Assembly (NCBI RefSeq): GCF_029761915.1
Contig: NZ_CP121695.1
Coordinates: forward strand, 7,965,501 to 8,029,500
DNA length: 64,000 nt
From: Bradyrhizobium sp. CB1650
Lineage (GTDB): Bacteria > Pseudomonadota > Alphaproteobacteria > Rhizobiales > Xanthobacteraceae
Reading direction: 5' to 3'
Below are positions 34,779 through 44,567 of the stretch, piece by piece. The position numbers and the translations under genes are program-made. A model generated the notes under the pieces. The model had not been told where the DNA came from. It did not search any database and saw only the letters and a program-made list of their open reading frames with translations. The stretch's first letter is position 1. The number at the start of each line of letters is the position of its first letter.

Positions 34779-35981
34779 TTAGTGATGCGAGTCCGCAGCA
34801 CCGATGGCGCCAGTATCGTAGAGATCCTTTAATTTCCCGGCGTCATAGCCCAGCTCTTTCAGAATCTCTTCCGTTTGCGCACCGAGCTTTTGCGGCGGCA
34901 AACGCACGTCCGGCTGCTCGCCGTCGTAGCGCACCGGATGGCTGACAAGGGTGATGGGAGTTCCGGTCGCGCCGGTCACGACCTGAAAATTTCTGTTGTG
35001 CGCAATCTGCGGATCCGCAACGACGTCCGCATAATCGTTCACCGCAGCGTGCCAAATTCCTCGCGCCTCGAATAAGACGATGCATTCGGTGGTTGTGCGT
35101 TTGGCGACGCTGGCCGCAATGATGGCTGAGGCCTCGTCCCGCCGGCGATAGGCCTCCTCGTCGGGAATTCGCTGGTCGGCCGGAAGGCCAAGCGCGTCTG
35201 AGAGCGCCTCCAGCGATCCCAAAGAGATCGCAATGTGTCCATCGCGTGTCGCATAGATGCCGTAAGGTGCGCCGTAGTACCAGCCGGCCACCGGGCCCGG
35301 CTGGCGGACGTCGTCAGGCCTTTGGCCGTTCAGGTAGCAGGTAAAAGATTCCATCTGCAGGTCGAGCGCAGCCGACAGCAGGCTAACATCGACGCGGCAG
35401 CCCTGCCCCGTCCGCGCTTTCCTCACCAGGGCAGCCAGGATACCTGCTGCAAATAAGGCGGCGCCGTGATGATCGATGGCGGAAACGCCGACGGCCCGCG
35501 GCCCCTGCTCGCGACTTCCGGTGATCATCGCAAGTCCTGATAGCGCCTGGATCAAGAGATCCTGGCCTGGGCGATCGACATAGGGCCCGTCGGGACCGTA
35601 GCCGGAGGCAGCGGCATAGATGATCTGCGGATTGATCTTCTTTGCATCCTCGTAGCCGAGACCAAGCTTGTCGAGGACACCCGGGCGGAAGTTCTCTGCG
35701 ATCACATCCGATTTAGCGATCAGTTGCCTGGCGACGACCACGGCTTCGGGTTTTTTCAGATCGAGCGTGAGGCTGCGCTTGTTGCGGTTTCCCGTCAGAA
35801 GCAACATCGATTGGCCGTCAACCCGCTTGTCCGCCCCGCCCCATTTCCTCTGAAAGGCCCCGCCGGGGGGCTCCACGGCGATCACGTCCGCACCGAGGTC
35901 GGCGAGAAACTGCACGCCGACCGGACCCATCAGAAAGTGATTGAGGCTGAGGACACGAATGCCCTTCAAGAGATCGACCAT
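34779..35981 (-). CDS. Class III CoA transferase (CaiB/BaiF)
   Basis: 400 residues with the family opening LKGIRVLSLNHFLMGPVGVQFLADLGADVIAVE, NRNKRSLTLDLK, and the catalytic aspartate in RPGQDLLIQALSG. It moves CoA between acyl donors and a carboxylic acid; related enzymes act on formyl/oxalyl-, carnitinyl- and aromatic CoAs. ATG 35981 is used, as the longer frame to 36062 adds no family sequence and would run towards the operator. A perfect palindrome for the neighbouring LacI protein lies 50 nt upstream, so repression is likely. Confidence 0.88.
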   Translation of the reverse strand: MVDLLKGIRVLSLNHFLMGPVGVQFLADLGADVIAVEPPGGAFQRKWGGADKRVDGQSMLLLTGNRNKRSLTLDLKKPEAVVVARQLIAKSDVIAENFRPGVLDKLGLGYEDAKKINPQIIYAAASGYGPDGPYVDRPGQDLLIQALSGLAMITGSREQGPRAVGVSAIDHHGAALFAAGILAALVRKARTGQGCRVDVSLLSAALDLQMESFTCYLNGQRPDDVRQPGPVAGWYYGAPYGIYATRDGHIAISLGSLEALSDALGLPADQRIPDEEAYRRRDEASAIIAASVAKRTTTECIVLFEARGIWHAAVNDYADVVADPQIAHNRNFQVVTGATGTPITLVSHPVRYDGEQPDVRLPPQKLGAQTEEILKELGYDAGKLKDLYDTGAIGAADSHH

Positions 35982-36030
35982 ACATCCTTGCTTTCGGTTT
36001 ACCTGAAATCGAGCTGTTGGGCTCTCGATT

Positions 36031-36048
36031 TCTGAAATCGATTTCAGA
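36031..36048. promoter_or_regulatory. LacI-type operator (site A)
   Basis: TCTGAAATCGATTTCAGA is an 18-bp perfect palindrome with central CG, the typical form of a LacI/GalR-family operator. It lies between the CoA transferase gene and the divergent LacI gene. Two close copies occur at 42.1-42.3 kb. Confidence 0.8.
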
Positions 36049-36246
36049 CTTAGGCCGTGCAAGGACCGGAGTCAAGCGAATCGACCAACTTTCGAATGAG
36101 ATTCGCTTCATCCCGCTCCATCTGCGCAATGAGAGGGCCAGAAAATAGCGCCGATGGCCCGCATAGAGGGCTTGAGAAGGTGGCGCTCGTGATGGTTTAA
36201 CCCTTTTGAGGGGAGACCCTCTCCTTCTCCTGGTTGACCAACGCAA

Positions 36247-37338
36247 ATGGACAAGAAACCTGTAATCGCGCCAAAAGGCCGCCCGCAGCCGCGCGTGAAG
36301 ATCGAGGACGTTGCCCGGAAGGCGAATGTGTCGCCAGCGACGGTGTCGCGGGTTCTCAATCACCCCGATATCGTACGGCCGGAGCTTCGCGACAAGGTCA
36401 TGCGGCATATCAATGACCTGGCCTATACGCGCGATAGCGCAGCCAGAGCATTGAAATCGGGACGCATGCGGACCGTCGGCGTCATCGTTCCGACACTGGC
36501 GCTCGGTATCTTTGCAGAAGGCGTGGAAGCGCTCCAGAACCGCCTCAGCGAAAGCGGCTACACGCTGTTCATTGCGAATTCGCAATATGACCAGCGGCGT
36601 GAATTTCAGGAGCTGCAAAGTCTCATTGAACGCGGCATCGATGGAATCGTGCTGGTCGGAGCTTCCCACGGACGGGAGCTGAGGAGTCTGATCGAACAGG
36701 CAGGCGTACCCGTCATCACCACCTATGTTGCCAAGGCCGGCGGCGGCATCCCAGCGATCGGAATCGACAACGAAAGCGCCACCCGCGAGATGACGGAGTA
36801 TCTGCTAAGGCTTGGACACGTCCGTTTCGGCGCGATTGCCAACGTTGTCGCCGCGTCCAATGACAGATCCCGCGCCAGGCTCGAGGGAATTCAGCGCGCG
36901 CTCTCGGACGCCGGTCTCCCGCTCAAGCCAAGCCAGATCGTCAAGGCCGATTATTCGCTTGCCCAGGGCCGTAGTGCCCTTCGTCAACTCCTCACCGATC
37001 ATCCGGACACGACAGCAGTAATCTGCACCACCGACACGCTTGCCATCGGTGCAATGGCAGAGGCTCGCAAGATGGGGCTGGCCGTACCGTCCACGCTTTC
37101 CATCACAGGATTTGACGATGTGGAGCTGGCGGCGCAAATGGACCCGCCGCTCACAACAGTCAGCGTTCCGGCAGCAGAAATCGGCCGGGGAGCCGCCGAT
37201 TATCTCATCAATGCCATTGCCGGAAGTCCTGTCCCGAGAAGCGTCGTGTTGCCGTACCGGCTGGTCATGCGGTCATCGAGCGCCCCGCCGCGGTCCAGCG
37301 TCCGTCCCGCCCGTCGCGGGCGCAGTCGAGATCATTGA
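36247..37338 (+). CDS. LacI-family transcriptional regulator
   Basis: 363 residues. The N-terminal helix-turn-helix IEDVARKANVSPATVSRVLN (18-37) and hinge helix AARALKSGR are followed by a periplasmic-binding-protein-like sensor domain (TVGVIVPTLALGIFAEGVEAL to the family's ITGFDDVELAAQMDPPLTTV). The last ~20 residues are a basic, proline-rich tail. It probably binds the GAAATCGATTTC-centred palindromes next to itself and in front of the 42-kb genes, thereby controlling the catabolic genes on either side. The inducer is unknown. Confidence 0.92.
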   Translation: MDKKPVIAPKGRPQPRVKIEDVARKANVSPATVSRVLNHPDIVRPELRDKVMRHINDLAYTRDSAARALKSGRMRTVGVIVPTLALGIFAEGVEALQNRLSESGYTLFIANSQYDQRREFQELQSLIERGIDGIVLVGASHGRELRSLIEQAGVPVITTYVAKAGGGIPAIGIDNESATREMTEYLLRLGHVRFGAIANVVAASNDRSRARLEGIQRALSDAGLPLKPSQIVKADYSLAQGRSALRQLLTDHPDTTAVICTTDTLAIGAMAEARKMGLAVPSTLSITGFDDVELAAQMDPPLTTVSVPAAEIGRGAADYLINAIAGSPVPRSVVLPYRLVMRSSSAPPRSSVRPARRGRSRDH

Positions 37339-37502
37339 CTGGGCTACGGCCCTGATAACTAGTTCAGAACCCTAGCCTGGCTTTCGCGTCCCAAGATCCA
37401 GTGATGCAAGCTGCTCGCCCCATTTCGCTAATCATCCGTAAGTAGAGTTGGCTGAGCATACGACGCGCCACCTGCGCGCCCGTCAATGGCACAAGAGACT
37501 TC

Positions 37503-40136
37503 TCAATGCTCGCGTTCAACGTGAACGGAGTGAACGGGCGCATGGTGGTGGCTGGCGCCCAGTTCGTGCAATCTATGATGCAGGCGATGATGCGCAAGTT
37601 CCAGGGCAGCTCGCAGCCGCGAGTGTCGCGCTTCGTCGGACTTGGGAGCGAGCGTGTCCATATAGGCGATCGATCCCTCGATTTGAGCAAGGACCGAGAC
37701 TGCATCCGCGGTGGCAAAGATGGGCATTCCGCCTACTTTGACATATACCGCACTGGTGTGCGCCGCAATGTCGGCCTCGCGTCCGGCGACACTGCCGCGA
37801 ACGCGCAGCGCGATCCAACATGACTCGCTGATGGGCAGGGAGAGCTGCCCCTTGCACGACAAGCCTTCGCATCGAACCTCCTCGAGGACCGTGCCATTAC
37901 ATATGAGCTCCACCCGGGCGGGCGGAACGCTGACCGATTCGATCCGCCACTCGATCGTGAGGGTGCCGCCTGAACGGGGAAGGGCCACCGTGCCTCCAGG
38001 GCGATGTCCTTCAACGGTCATCTCAACCAGAGGCCCGACAGTGATGAACGTGTCCCCGCTGCGTACGGCATCCATCCAGTTACGATACGTGAAGTCGCGT
38101 TCGCCCAGCCGCACATAGGTCCGTGCGCCCCCGAGGAGTGCGGCCGCGTCCATCTTGTCGGAGCCCGCTACCAGCGGCAGATGGTACCCGATGTTGAGGT
38201 AGCGATACCAATCGGCGAGACCAAATGCGCTGATCTGCGCGGTCCGCGGGTTGAACGACATCATTTCGATGGCGTCGACAAGGCCGAGCACAATGTCGGC
38301 CGCACGTTCCGCCTGCGGGTTCGGCGCGTGCGGCATGACCACCAGCCCCCCTTGCTGACGGCAGCGCTCCGCCCAGTCGGCCATGGTCGCTTCCAGAACA
38401 TGGCCGATCGCAGCTTCGTTGGACCCGCCGCAAGAGAGCGGATTGATCATCTCACCTTCGTAGCCGAGCAGGGATATGTGCCCCAGAACCTGCATCCGGT
38501 TCTCCGTGCCGACCCGAACCAGGAATTCTCCGTCCCCGCCGAAATCCTTTGCCCCGATCGTCGTGCGTCCGTCGAAATCGGCGACGTTGGTGAATAGCTC
38601 GCCCCACTGTGCGGCGAGCAAGTTGACGACGTTGACACCCTCCGCCTTGCCCTCAAGCAGCGCCGTCTGTGGGCTCAGGAAATGGACGTGCGTATCAGAG
38701 CTAACCCATCCCTGTTCGCGCCAGCGCAGCACACGATCGAGCTCAAAGGTGAGATTGTCCGTCGTTGCAGTGATTTCGACGATGGTGCGCAGCGGGCGCA
38801 CCTCGAAACCCCTGCAGATCTCTACGAACACGGGCCCGAGCGGCAGGTCCGCCTCGCAACTGCCGTCAACGTAGGCGTACTGGTTCAGCCCATTGGCAAA
38901 TTCGCCCGAGAAGTCCTCGAACCTGCCGGTATTGACCTTGCGGTGATGTCCCTTGGGTGGCAGATACTCTCCGTGCGCACCATGGACATGCAGCCGCGCG
39001 GCAACACGCACGCCACTGCCCTTCTCCACGATGCGGATCTTGACCGGCCTTGTGGCCGATTCGACTGTCGCCACATTGAGCGAGGCGCCTGCGTTACCGC
39101 CAACTTCCAATGATCGAAGCTCGAACATGTGCAAGCGGCCATCGTCGGACCGCAGATAGAGCCTTGCGTCCGGATGCGCGGAGTACTCCACGATGACTTC
39201 GCTCCCCGAGCGCACGGGCTGCACATCAACTTTGGCGCCCAGCCAATCCGCTCTGGAATACTCGAGCACTGCGCGGGCCGAGATGACCGTGCCTAGGTCC
39301 ATACCGATCTGCTCGCCCCGATCGTCGACATCGAGCTCGCCAAGCTTGTTCAGATGGACCCCCGGCGGCAGCCTCACCCTCAGCTTGCGACGGCCCTGGA
39401 GGCGCAGCGGGTGCTGGGTGAGCGCTGTCGTGGTCACCGCAAACACAAGCGAGATTTCCTGTTCCGCGCGCAAGATCAACGCCGAAAGCTCCTTGTCCGG
39501 ATAAGGATTCGGGAGCGCGTAAAGCCACACGTTCTCACCTTGTCGATCCATGCGTCCCGATTGGGTGCGGGCCTCGCCCTGGAAGAAGCTCGCCCCCGGC
39601 GCTCTGCCGAGTACAAAATCCTCGCCGGTGCTTGCATGCACGATGGGGCCGCGCAGCGGCAGCGCGGCGAACGCACTCGCACTCCAGGAGATGTGGTTTT
39701 GCTGGATCGCGAAGCGGCGCAGCACCGGCACGTCGGTCTCGCCGCCGTCGGCATAGCGGAGCCCGTATGTCGCCACCAGCTCGCCGAGTTGATTGCCTTC
39801 GACAGGCAGCGTAGCCGGGCCGATCTCTCCGAAACCCTCGGGGCTTGCACTGGGGCGGTCCGCCGCCACTTGCACGAACAGCACATAGCTCGCCATCGTC
39901 GGCGGCAACGCGATGACGGCAGGAGGTGCCCCGGGGCGCAGCTCCAGCACATCCGGCCCTGTTTCGCTGCCGAAGAGAAAGGGCATGCCGCGATGGGTCT
40001 GGAGCCCGCGAAGCGAATCGATCCAGCCGGTGTCACCTGGGCGGGCGGCGAACCCTTCACCGGCATTTGCGCGCTTGGCGTTGAAATATCGCTTCAAGTC
40101 CACAGGCGTGAAGTGCGGCGATGAAGGTGTTTTCAT
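37503..40136 (-). CDS. CehA/McbA-family metallohydrolase (PHP-like)
   Basis: 877 residues. The first ~450 look like beta-sandwich modules; a PHP-type metallohydrolase domain follows, with SSDTHVHFLSPQTALLEG, VNLLAAQWGELF, VVMPHAPNP and LVAGSDKMDAA as metal-ligand segments. CehA and McbA themselves are carbamate hydrolases, but the family is wide and the substrate is not readable. No clear signal peptide is seen. The C-terminus is histidine-rich (HHRLHHRLHELGASHHH), unusual and possibly metal-binding. It lies 200 nt downstream of, and in line with, the MFS transporter gene. Confidence 0.8.
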   Translation of the reverse strand: MKTPSSPHFTPVDLKRYFNAKRANAGEGFAARPGDTGWIDSLRGLQTHRGMPFLFGSETGPDVLELRPGAPPAVIALPPTMASYVLFVQVAADRPSASPEGFGEIGPATLPVEGNQLGELVATYGLRYADGGETDVPVLRRFAIQQNHISWSASAFAALPLRGPIVHASTGEDFVLGRAPGASFFQGEARTQSGRMDRQGENVWLYALPNPYPDKELSALILRAEQEISLVFAVTTTALTQHPLRLQGRRKLRVRLPPGVHLNKLGELDVDDRGEQIGMDLGTVISARAVLEYSRADWLGAKVDVQPVRSGSEVIVEYSAHPDARLYLRSDDGRLHMFELRSLEVGGNAGASLNVATVESATRPVKIRIVEKGSGVRVAARLHVHGAHGEYLPPKGHHRKVNTGRFEDFSGEFANGLNQYAYVDGSCEADLPLGPVFVEICRGFEVRPLRTIVEITATTDNLTFELDRVLRWREQGWVSSDTHVHFLSPQTALLEGKAEGVNVVNLLAAQWGELFTNVADFDGRTTIGAKDFGGDGEFLVRVGTENRMQVLGHISLLGYEGEMINPLSCGGSNEAAIGHVLEATMADWAERCRQQGGLVVMPHAPNPQAERAADIVLGLVDAIEMMSFNPRTAQISAFGLADWYRYLNIGYHLPLVAGSDKMDAAALLGGARTYVRLGERDFTYRNWMDAVRSGDTFITVGPLVEMTVEGHRPGGTVALPRSGGTLTIEWRIESVSVPPARVELICNGTVLEEVRCEGLSCKGQLSLPISESCWIALRVRGSVAGREADIAAHTSAVYVKVGGMPIFATADAVSVLAQIEGSIAYMDTLAPKSDEARHSRLRAALELAHHRLHHRLHELGASHHHAPVHSVHVEREH

Positions 40137-40337
40137 GCTTCGGACTCCAGTTCCAGCAACTCAGTGCCTCGCAAGCATTCTTTGTTTGTTGTGAATGACT
40201 GCTCGCGCAAGGACGCTTGCGCCGACCCCATGCTCATGCCCAGCATGAAGAGATACGCGCGAGCTCTTATGTTTTGAACCTGACGTGGACGCTTTGCGTC
40301 CGTCGCGGGCACGGCGAAGCGCAGGGGCAGAGCGTGT

Positions 40338-41663
40338 TCATTCACCGATGTAGAGGCGACCGCGCTTCTTGGCGATCTGGTAGACCAGCACGCTCAGGAG
40401 CGCGATCAACGATCCGTAGACCGGAAACATCCAGGCGATGTGCTCGCGTTGCAACCAGACCAGCAGATAGGGTGACGTCCCGCCAAACAAAGAGACGCCG
40501 AGCGCATAGCCGAGAGCCACTCCGGTGGTCCGCACGGCGCGCGGCATCAGTGTGGTGGCGATGAAGTTATAGAGGGCCATGTTGAAGCCCACGATCGCGC
40601 CGCCGAACACGGTGACAAAGAAGAACGTGACGATGCCTTTTTCCGAATAGAGCAGTGTCAGGAAGAAGCATGGGATGAGCAACAGGCGCAGCAGCGTGAA
40701 CGCGCGCGAGGGTCGCACCTTGTCCGCGAAAGCGCCGACAAGAGGCGCCGTTGACATCCAGATCAGGACCATCAGCGTCATGATCCCGTACACATACGTG
40801 CTGTTCTCCTTGAAGACCGTGTTGGCCATGTTGGGCAGACCGGTGTTCCAGGCATAGTTGGCGATCTGCACCGACCCGATCACCAGGATGACGGCGAGCA
40901 GCGAAAGGCGGACGCTCCATAGCGTTTTCCACACACCGCCAGTCGTTTCCTGAATGCGCGAAGACTCGTCTTGCCGATGCATGGCCCGATTGATCAAGGT
41001 TTCCGGCACCGTCGTGCGCAGATAGATGATCAAAAGGCCCAGCACGCCACCGACCGCAAAGGGTATACGCCAGGCCCACTCGCGCATGGCGTCAGGTGCG
41101 ACCGAGGCGCTCACCAGGAAGGCAACCAGGCTGGATCCAAGGTTTCCCAACTGGATGAATGTGCCGCCAATCAGACCGAGGTAGTGTCCCTCCTTTCCAG
41201 GTGGCGCCAGTTCAATTGCAATGGCATTGGCGACACCAGCTTCAGCGCCTGTGGCAAGCCCCTGAATCAGCCGCATGATCAGCAGCGCTATCGCCGCCGT
41301 GACGCCGAGGTCGTTGTAGGTGGGCAACAAGGATATCAAAAGCGAGCAAACCGCCATGGCCGTGACCGAGATCAGCATCACGCGCTTGTGGCTGACGCGA
41401 TCTGCGACCGGCCCCAGCAAAACAGCGCCCAGCGGTCGAGCGCAAAAGCCCGCCCCGTACACGGCCAGTCCCGCCAGCAGCGAGGTGGTGGGATCATCGG
41501 AAGGGAAGAAGTGCGGCGAGAGAAACGCTGCCATTACGCCGTAGACATTCCAGTCGTACCACTCCAGCGCCACCCCTCCTCCAAGGCCGGCGGTCATCCG
41601 CTTGTTGGCAGTTTGCTTGTCAAGCTGGATGGGTACAGCACTGGGCTGAGCAATGATGTTCAT
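40338..41663 (-). CDS. MFS transporter, metabolite:H+ symporter (MHS) type
   Basis: 441 residues with twelve helices. The start GGGVALEWYDWNVYGVMAAF, GAVLLGPVADRVSHKRVML (motif A) and RLIQGLATGAEAGVANA are typical of the MHS branch (shikimate, dicarboxylate, proline/betaine carriers). Substrate not determined. It precedes the metallohydrolase gene on the minus strand, and the operator copy at 42135 lies upstream, so it may belong to the LacI regulon. Confidence 0.88.
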   Translation of the reverse strand: MNIIAQPSAVPIQLDKQTANKRMTAGLGGGVALEWYDWNVYGVMAAFLSPHFFPSDDPTTSLLAGLAVYGAGFCARPLGAVLLGPVADRVSHKRVMLISVTAMAVCSLLISLLPTYNDLGVTAAIALLIMRLIQGLATGAEAGVANAIAIELAPPGKEGHYLGLIGGTFIQLGNLGSSLVAFLVSASVAPDAMREWAWRIPFAVGGVLGLLIIYLRTTVPETLINRAMHRQDESSRIQETTGGVWKTLWSVRLSLLAVILVIGSVQIANYAWNTGLPNMANTVFKENSTYVYGIMTLMVLIWMSTAPLVGAFADKVRPSRAFTLLRLLLIPCFFLTLLYSEKGIVTFFFVTVFGGAIVGFNMALYNFIATTLMPRAVRTTGVALGYALGVSLFGGTSPYLLVWLQREHIAWMFPVYGSLIALLSVLVYQIAKKRGRLYIGE

Positions 41664-42134
41664 GGGTCCTCGGGCTCTAATGATGACGTTAATGATGTTG
41701 CGGAGCAGCCGCTCGTCGGCTCAACTGCGCCCGCCGCGACGGGGGTCTACGAGAGCGGCGGCCTTGAGCAGGCCTGACCGCGGAAGCGCAGGCGCAAAGG
41801 GTGCCCGGGATGCCGGCGGAAAACCCGCTTCACGTATTTGCGGGCCTCGCCTCACGAGCGGCCATTGCACGACACCAATGGCACAGGACGCCTCCATCGT
41901 TGCTTCCGACTTGCGCGGCGGCTCGCATAAAGCGTGCGCGAGATCCCGTGCCATTCCCATGGCTAGCCTTCCTCCTGTTGCTCAGCGCGCTTCTGAAGAA
42001 GCTGATGTTCTTGTTGGACAGCGCGGCGTCACAAGACCCGTCGCATCGTCAATGAGATCTTTCAGATGCGACCCACTCTCGCCGGTCGCAGGCTTCCGGT
42101 TTCCCGCAGTTTCGCGTATTTCTAGGTGCGATTT

Positions 42135-42150
42135 CTGAAATCGATTTCAA
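42135..42150. promoter_or_regulatory. LacI-type operator (site B)
   Basis: CTGAAATCGATTTCAA, matching site A at 15 of 16 positions. It lies about 470 nt upstream of the MFS transporter gene and about 220 nt upstream of the hydratase gene. Confidence 0.7.
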
Positions 42151-42298
42151 TTTCAATACGCATTTGGAACCACGGAGTCAAGCCGATTTCAGCAGTTGGG
42201 GTTGCCTCGCCGCTCACCGTCAGCGCCGCGTTGAGCGCGGTCCGTCGCGGCTGCGGGTGCCGAAGAGCCAAAACTAGGCTTCAGGAAGGCTCGTTGCG

Positions 42299-42314
42299 AC
42301 GAAATCGATTTCAG
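42299..42314. promoter_or_regulatory. LacI-type operator (site C)
   Basis: ACGAAATCGATTTCAG keeps the 12-bp core palindrome GAAATCGATTTC of site A. It ends 41 nt before the start codon of the enoyl-CoA hydratase gene, a position that would block its promoter or early transcription. Confidence 0.72.
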
Positions 42315-42355
42315 TTTAAGGCGTAGTTCTCATATTCTTTCAGGAGAACCGCTCC

Positions 42356-43138
42356 ATGACCGAGACGACCGATCTCATCCTCTCGACATCTGTCGCGCCC
42401 CACGTGCGCCTATTGACGCTGAATAGGACATCGAAACGAAACGCCTTGAGCAACGAGATGATTGTGGATCTAGGCACCATCTTGCGCGATGCCGCAATCG
42501 ACGAAGACGTCCGCTGTGTCGTGCTTTGTGGCAGCGATGCGTTCTTCTCCGCCGGAGCCGACATCAAGGAGATGCGGGAGCGCGGCTTTGAGGCAATCGA
42601 CAATTCCACCCGACGTTCTGCCTGGCGGGATGTCGCCAATTTCCCCAAGCCTCTGATTGCGGCGGTCGAGGGTATATGCTTCGGCGGCGGCCACGAATTG
42701 GCGCTGCTCGCGGACATCGTGATAGCAGGTGAAGGGGCGGTATTTGGGCAGCCTGAGATCAACATTGGAATATTGCCCGGCGACGGCGCAACGCAGAGGC
42801 TGACACGCGTGGCTGGCAAATCACTGACCATGCTGATGATCCTGAGCGGCCAATCCATCACGGCGCGGAGTGCGATGCAGGCCGGTCTTGTGGCGGAAGT
42901 TGTCGAAAGCGGCAGGGCGCAGACGCGAGCGCTCGAAATAGCCGATCTGATCGCACAAAAGCCTCCCCGCTCGGCTGAACTCGCCAAAGCGGCCGTTCTC
43001 GCCGCGTTTCAGACCACGCTGGACGCCGGGCTCGAGTTCGAGCGGCAAGCGATACGTCACGCTTTCAGCACAGCTGACCAGAAGGAGGGAATGAACGCCT
43101 TCTTTGAGAAGAGGCCGCCGAACTATCGCGGGAAGTAG
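42356..43138 (+). CDS. Enoyl-CoA hydratase/isomerase family
   Basis: 260 residues of the crotonase fold: FFSAGADIKEM (oxyanion-hole strand), GICFGGGHELALLADIVIA with the first catalytic glutamate, and FGQPEINIGILPG with the second. Having both glutamates suggests a hydratase. CAGGAG precedes the ATG. It stands alone on the plus strand with a LacI-type operator in its leader; with the CoA transferase under the same operator, a CoA-linked catabolic step is implied. Confidence 0.9.
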   Translation: MTETTDLILSTSVAPHVRLLTLNRTSKRNALSNEMIVDLGTILRDAAIDEDVRCVVLCGSDAFFSAGADIKEMRERGFEAIDNSTRRSAWRDVANFPKPLIAAVEGICFGGGHELALLADIVIAGEGAVFGQPEINIGILPGDGATQRLTRVAGKSLTMLMILSGQSITARSAMQAGLVAEVVESGRAQTRALEIADLIAQKPPRSAELAKAAVLAAFQTTLDAGLEFERQAIRHAFSTADQKEGMNAFFEKRPPNYRGK

Positions 43139-43196
43139 CCCCCGCCATTGGCTCGCGCGCGGCGCCGGCGAAGCTCGCCCGCGCAACATGCGGCAT

Positions 43197-44417
43197 TCAA
43201 CACTCCTTCGGCTCGACCGGGCCGGCGCTACGGGCGACAATCTCGTATTGGCCGGCCTTTGCCACGCCAATGTACATGTTCATCCTGCAGTGGCGCTTGC
43301 CCGGCACCATCTCCGCCGGCCCGCCAGGCCCTTGCGCAATCTTGGCGTGGTCAAGCGCGGCAGCGACGGCCTCGCGGTCAATTGTACCGGCTTGCCTCAC
43401 TGCGGCTTCCCACAGCTTCAGTCCTCGATAAGTGCCGGTCGCGGCGCTGCCTGCTGAGAACCGGAACTTGCCAGGAAACTGCTTTTCATAGGCCGACTGA
43501 ATTTTGGCGCTCACCGGATCTTCCACCGCGAGCGCCTTGTAATAATCGAGGCTGCTGGCGAGGCCTTCGATCTCGTGAGCCTGGTTCATTTCGAGCGTGT
43601 TCTCGTCATAATAGACACAGCCCAGCTGTCCCCCTTTCCTGGAAAAGCCAGCTTCATAAAGCTGTTTGAAGAACGAGCCGACGCCCGGGGGGATAACACT
43701 GTTGAAGACCACGTCTACCTTGTTGGACGTGATGCGGCTCACGGTTGATGAAAAATCGATCTGGTCGAGCGGGTAGTACTCCTCAAACACCACCTCCCCG
43801 CCGCTGCTCTCGATCACGTTGCGCGCATAGGCATTGATTGTTTGCGGCCAGACGTAGTTGGAGCCAGGCAGAGCAAAGCGTCTGCCGCCGTTTTTGATCA
43901 ACCACGGAATGAACCGGTCGCAATTCTGCGCCGGTACCGGCCCGGTGCAAAACAGATAGGGCGTGCACTCCCTGCCCTCGTAGGCCTGTGGATAGATGTA
44001 GAGCGTCTTGCCACGGGAGATGATGATGTCCTTGATGGCGTTGCGCATCGAGCTCGCAATTCCGCCGAGCACCAGGTCGACCTTGTCTCGTTGAACGAGC
44101 TTGCGGACATTGCCAACAGCGACGGACTCGTTGGACGCGGTATCCTCGATCAGGAGCTCGATCGGGCGCCCCAAGAGACCACCGTTCTCGTTGATCTCGC
44201 TCGCGACCATGCGAGCGACGTTGGCGTCGGTATTCCCGGCAAAGCCGAGTGCCCCAGTAAGGTCGGTGGCAATGCCAATTCTGATCGGGCCTTCGGCAGC
44301 GTTGGCCCAGTCAGGACGGATCACCCAGCTGCCCGGGCCGGCCGCAATGGCCGCAGACGCAAAGGCGAAATTGCCGAGAAAGCGGCGGCGGCTGAGTTGT
44401 CGGTGATCGCTCAGCAT
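43197..44417 (-). CDS. ABC transporter substrate-binding protein 1 (Leu/Ile/Val-like fold)
   Basis: 406 residues of the periplasmic binding-protein type I family. The N-terminus has a twin-arginine signal (SRRRFLGNFAFASAAIAAGPG), so it is exported folded. The mature part opens IRIGIATDLTGALGFAG. ATG 44417 has GGGAGG eight bases upstream. The 'YIYPQAYEGRECTPYLFCTG' region and the ending GPVEPKEC make it like urea/amide-type (FmdD/UrtA-like) receptors more than LivJ. It is almost identical to a second copy at 48.4-49.6 kb and comes last in the transporter run. Confidence 0.9.
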   Translation of the reverse strand: MLSDHRQLSRRRFLGNFAFASAAIAAGPGSWVIRPDWANAAEGPIRIGIATDLTGALGFAGNTDANVARMVASEINENGGLLGRPIELLIEDTASNESVAVGNVRKLVQRDKVDLVLGGIASSMRNAIKDIIISRGKTLYIYPQAYEGRECTPYLFCTGPVPAQNCDRFIPWLIKNGGRRFALPGSNYVWPQTINAYARNVIESSGGEVVFEEYYPLDQIDFSSTVSRITSNKVDVVFNSVIPPGVGSFFKQLYEAGFSRKGGQLGCVYYDENTLEMNQAHEIEGLASSLDYYKALAVEDPVSAKIQSAYEKQFPGKFRFSAGSAATGTYRGLKLWEAAVRQAGTIDREAVAAALDHAKIAQGPGGPAEMVPGKRHCRMNMYIGVAKAGQYEIVARSAGPVEPKEC

Positions 44418-44567
44418 CGAACTGACCTCCCTTGGCTCATGGCCGATCTCCACGCGCCCTGCTCTTTCCCGCGGGGCGCGGTAACCGGAAAGCTATCCGT
44501 CATTTTTCTGTTTCAAGCGGGCTCTTCGGCTTAACTTTGAGTAAAATCGCGTAACGAAGTGCAGCAA

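Larger units (their letters stand above)
41664..42355. other. Divergent regulatory region
   Basis: About 690 nt between the divergent MFS transporter and enoyl-CoA hydratase genes. It contains two copies of the LacI-type operator and no supported gene; frames inside it are high-GC shadows. Confidence 0.6.
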
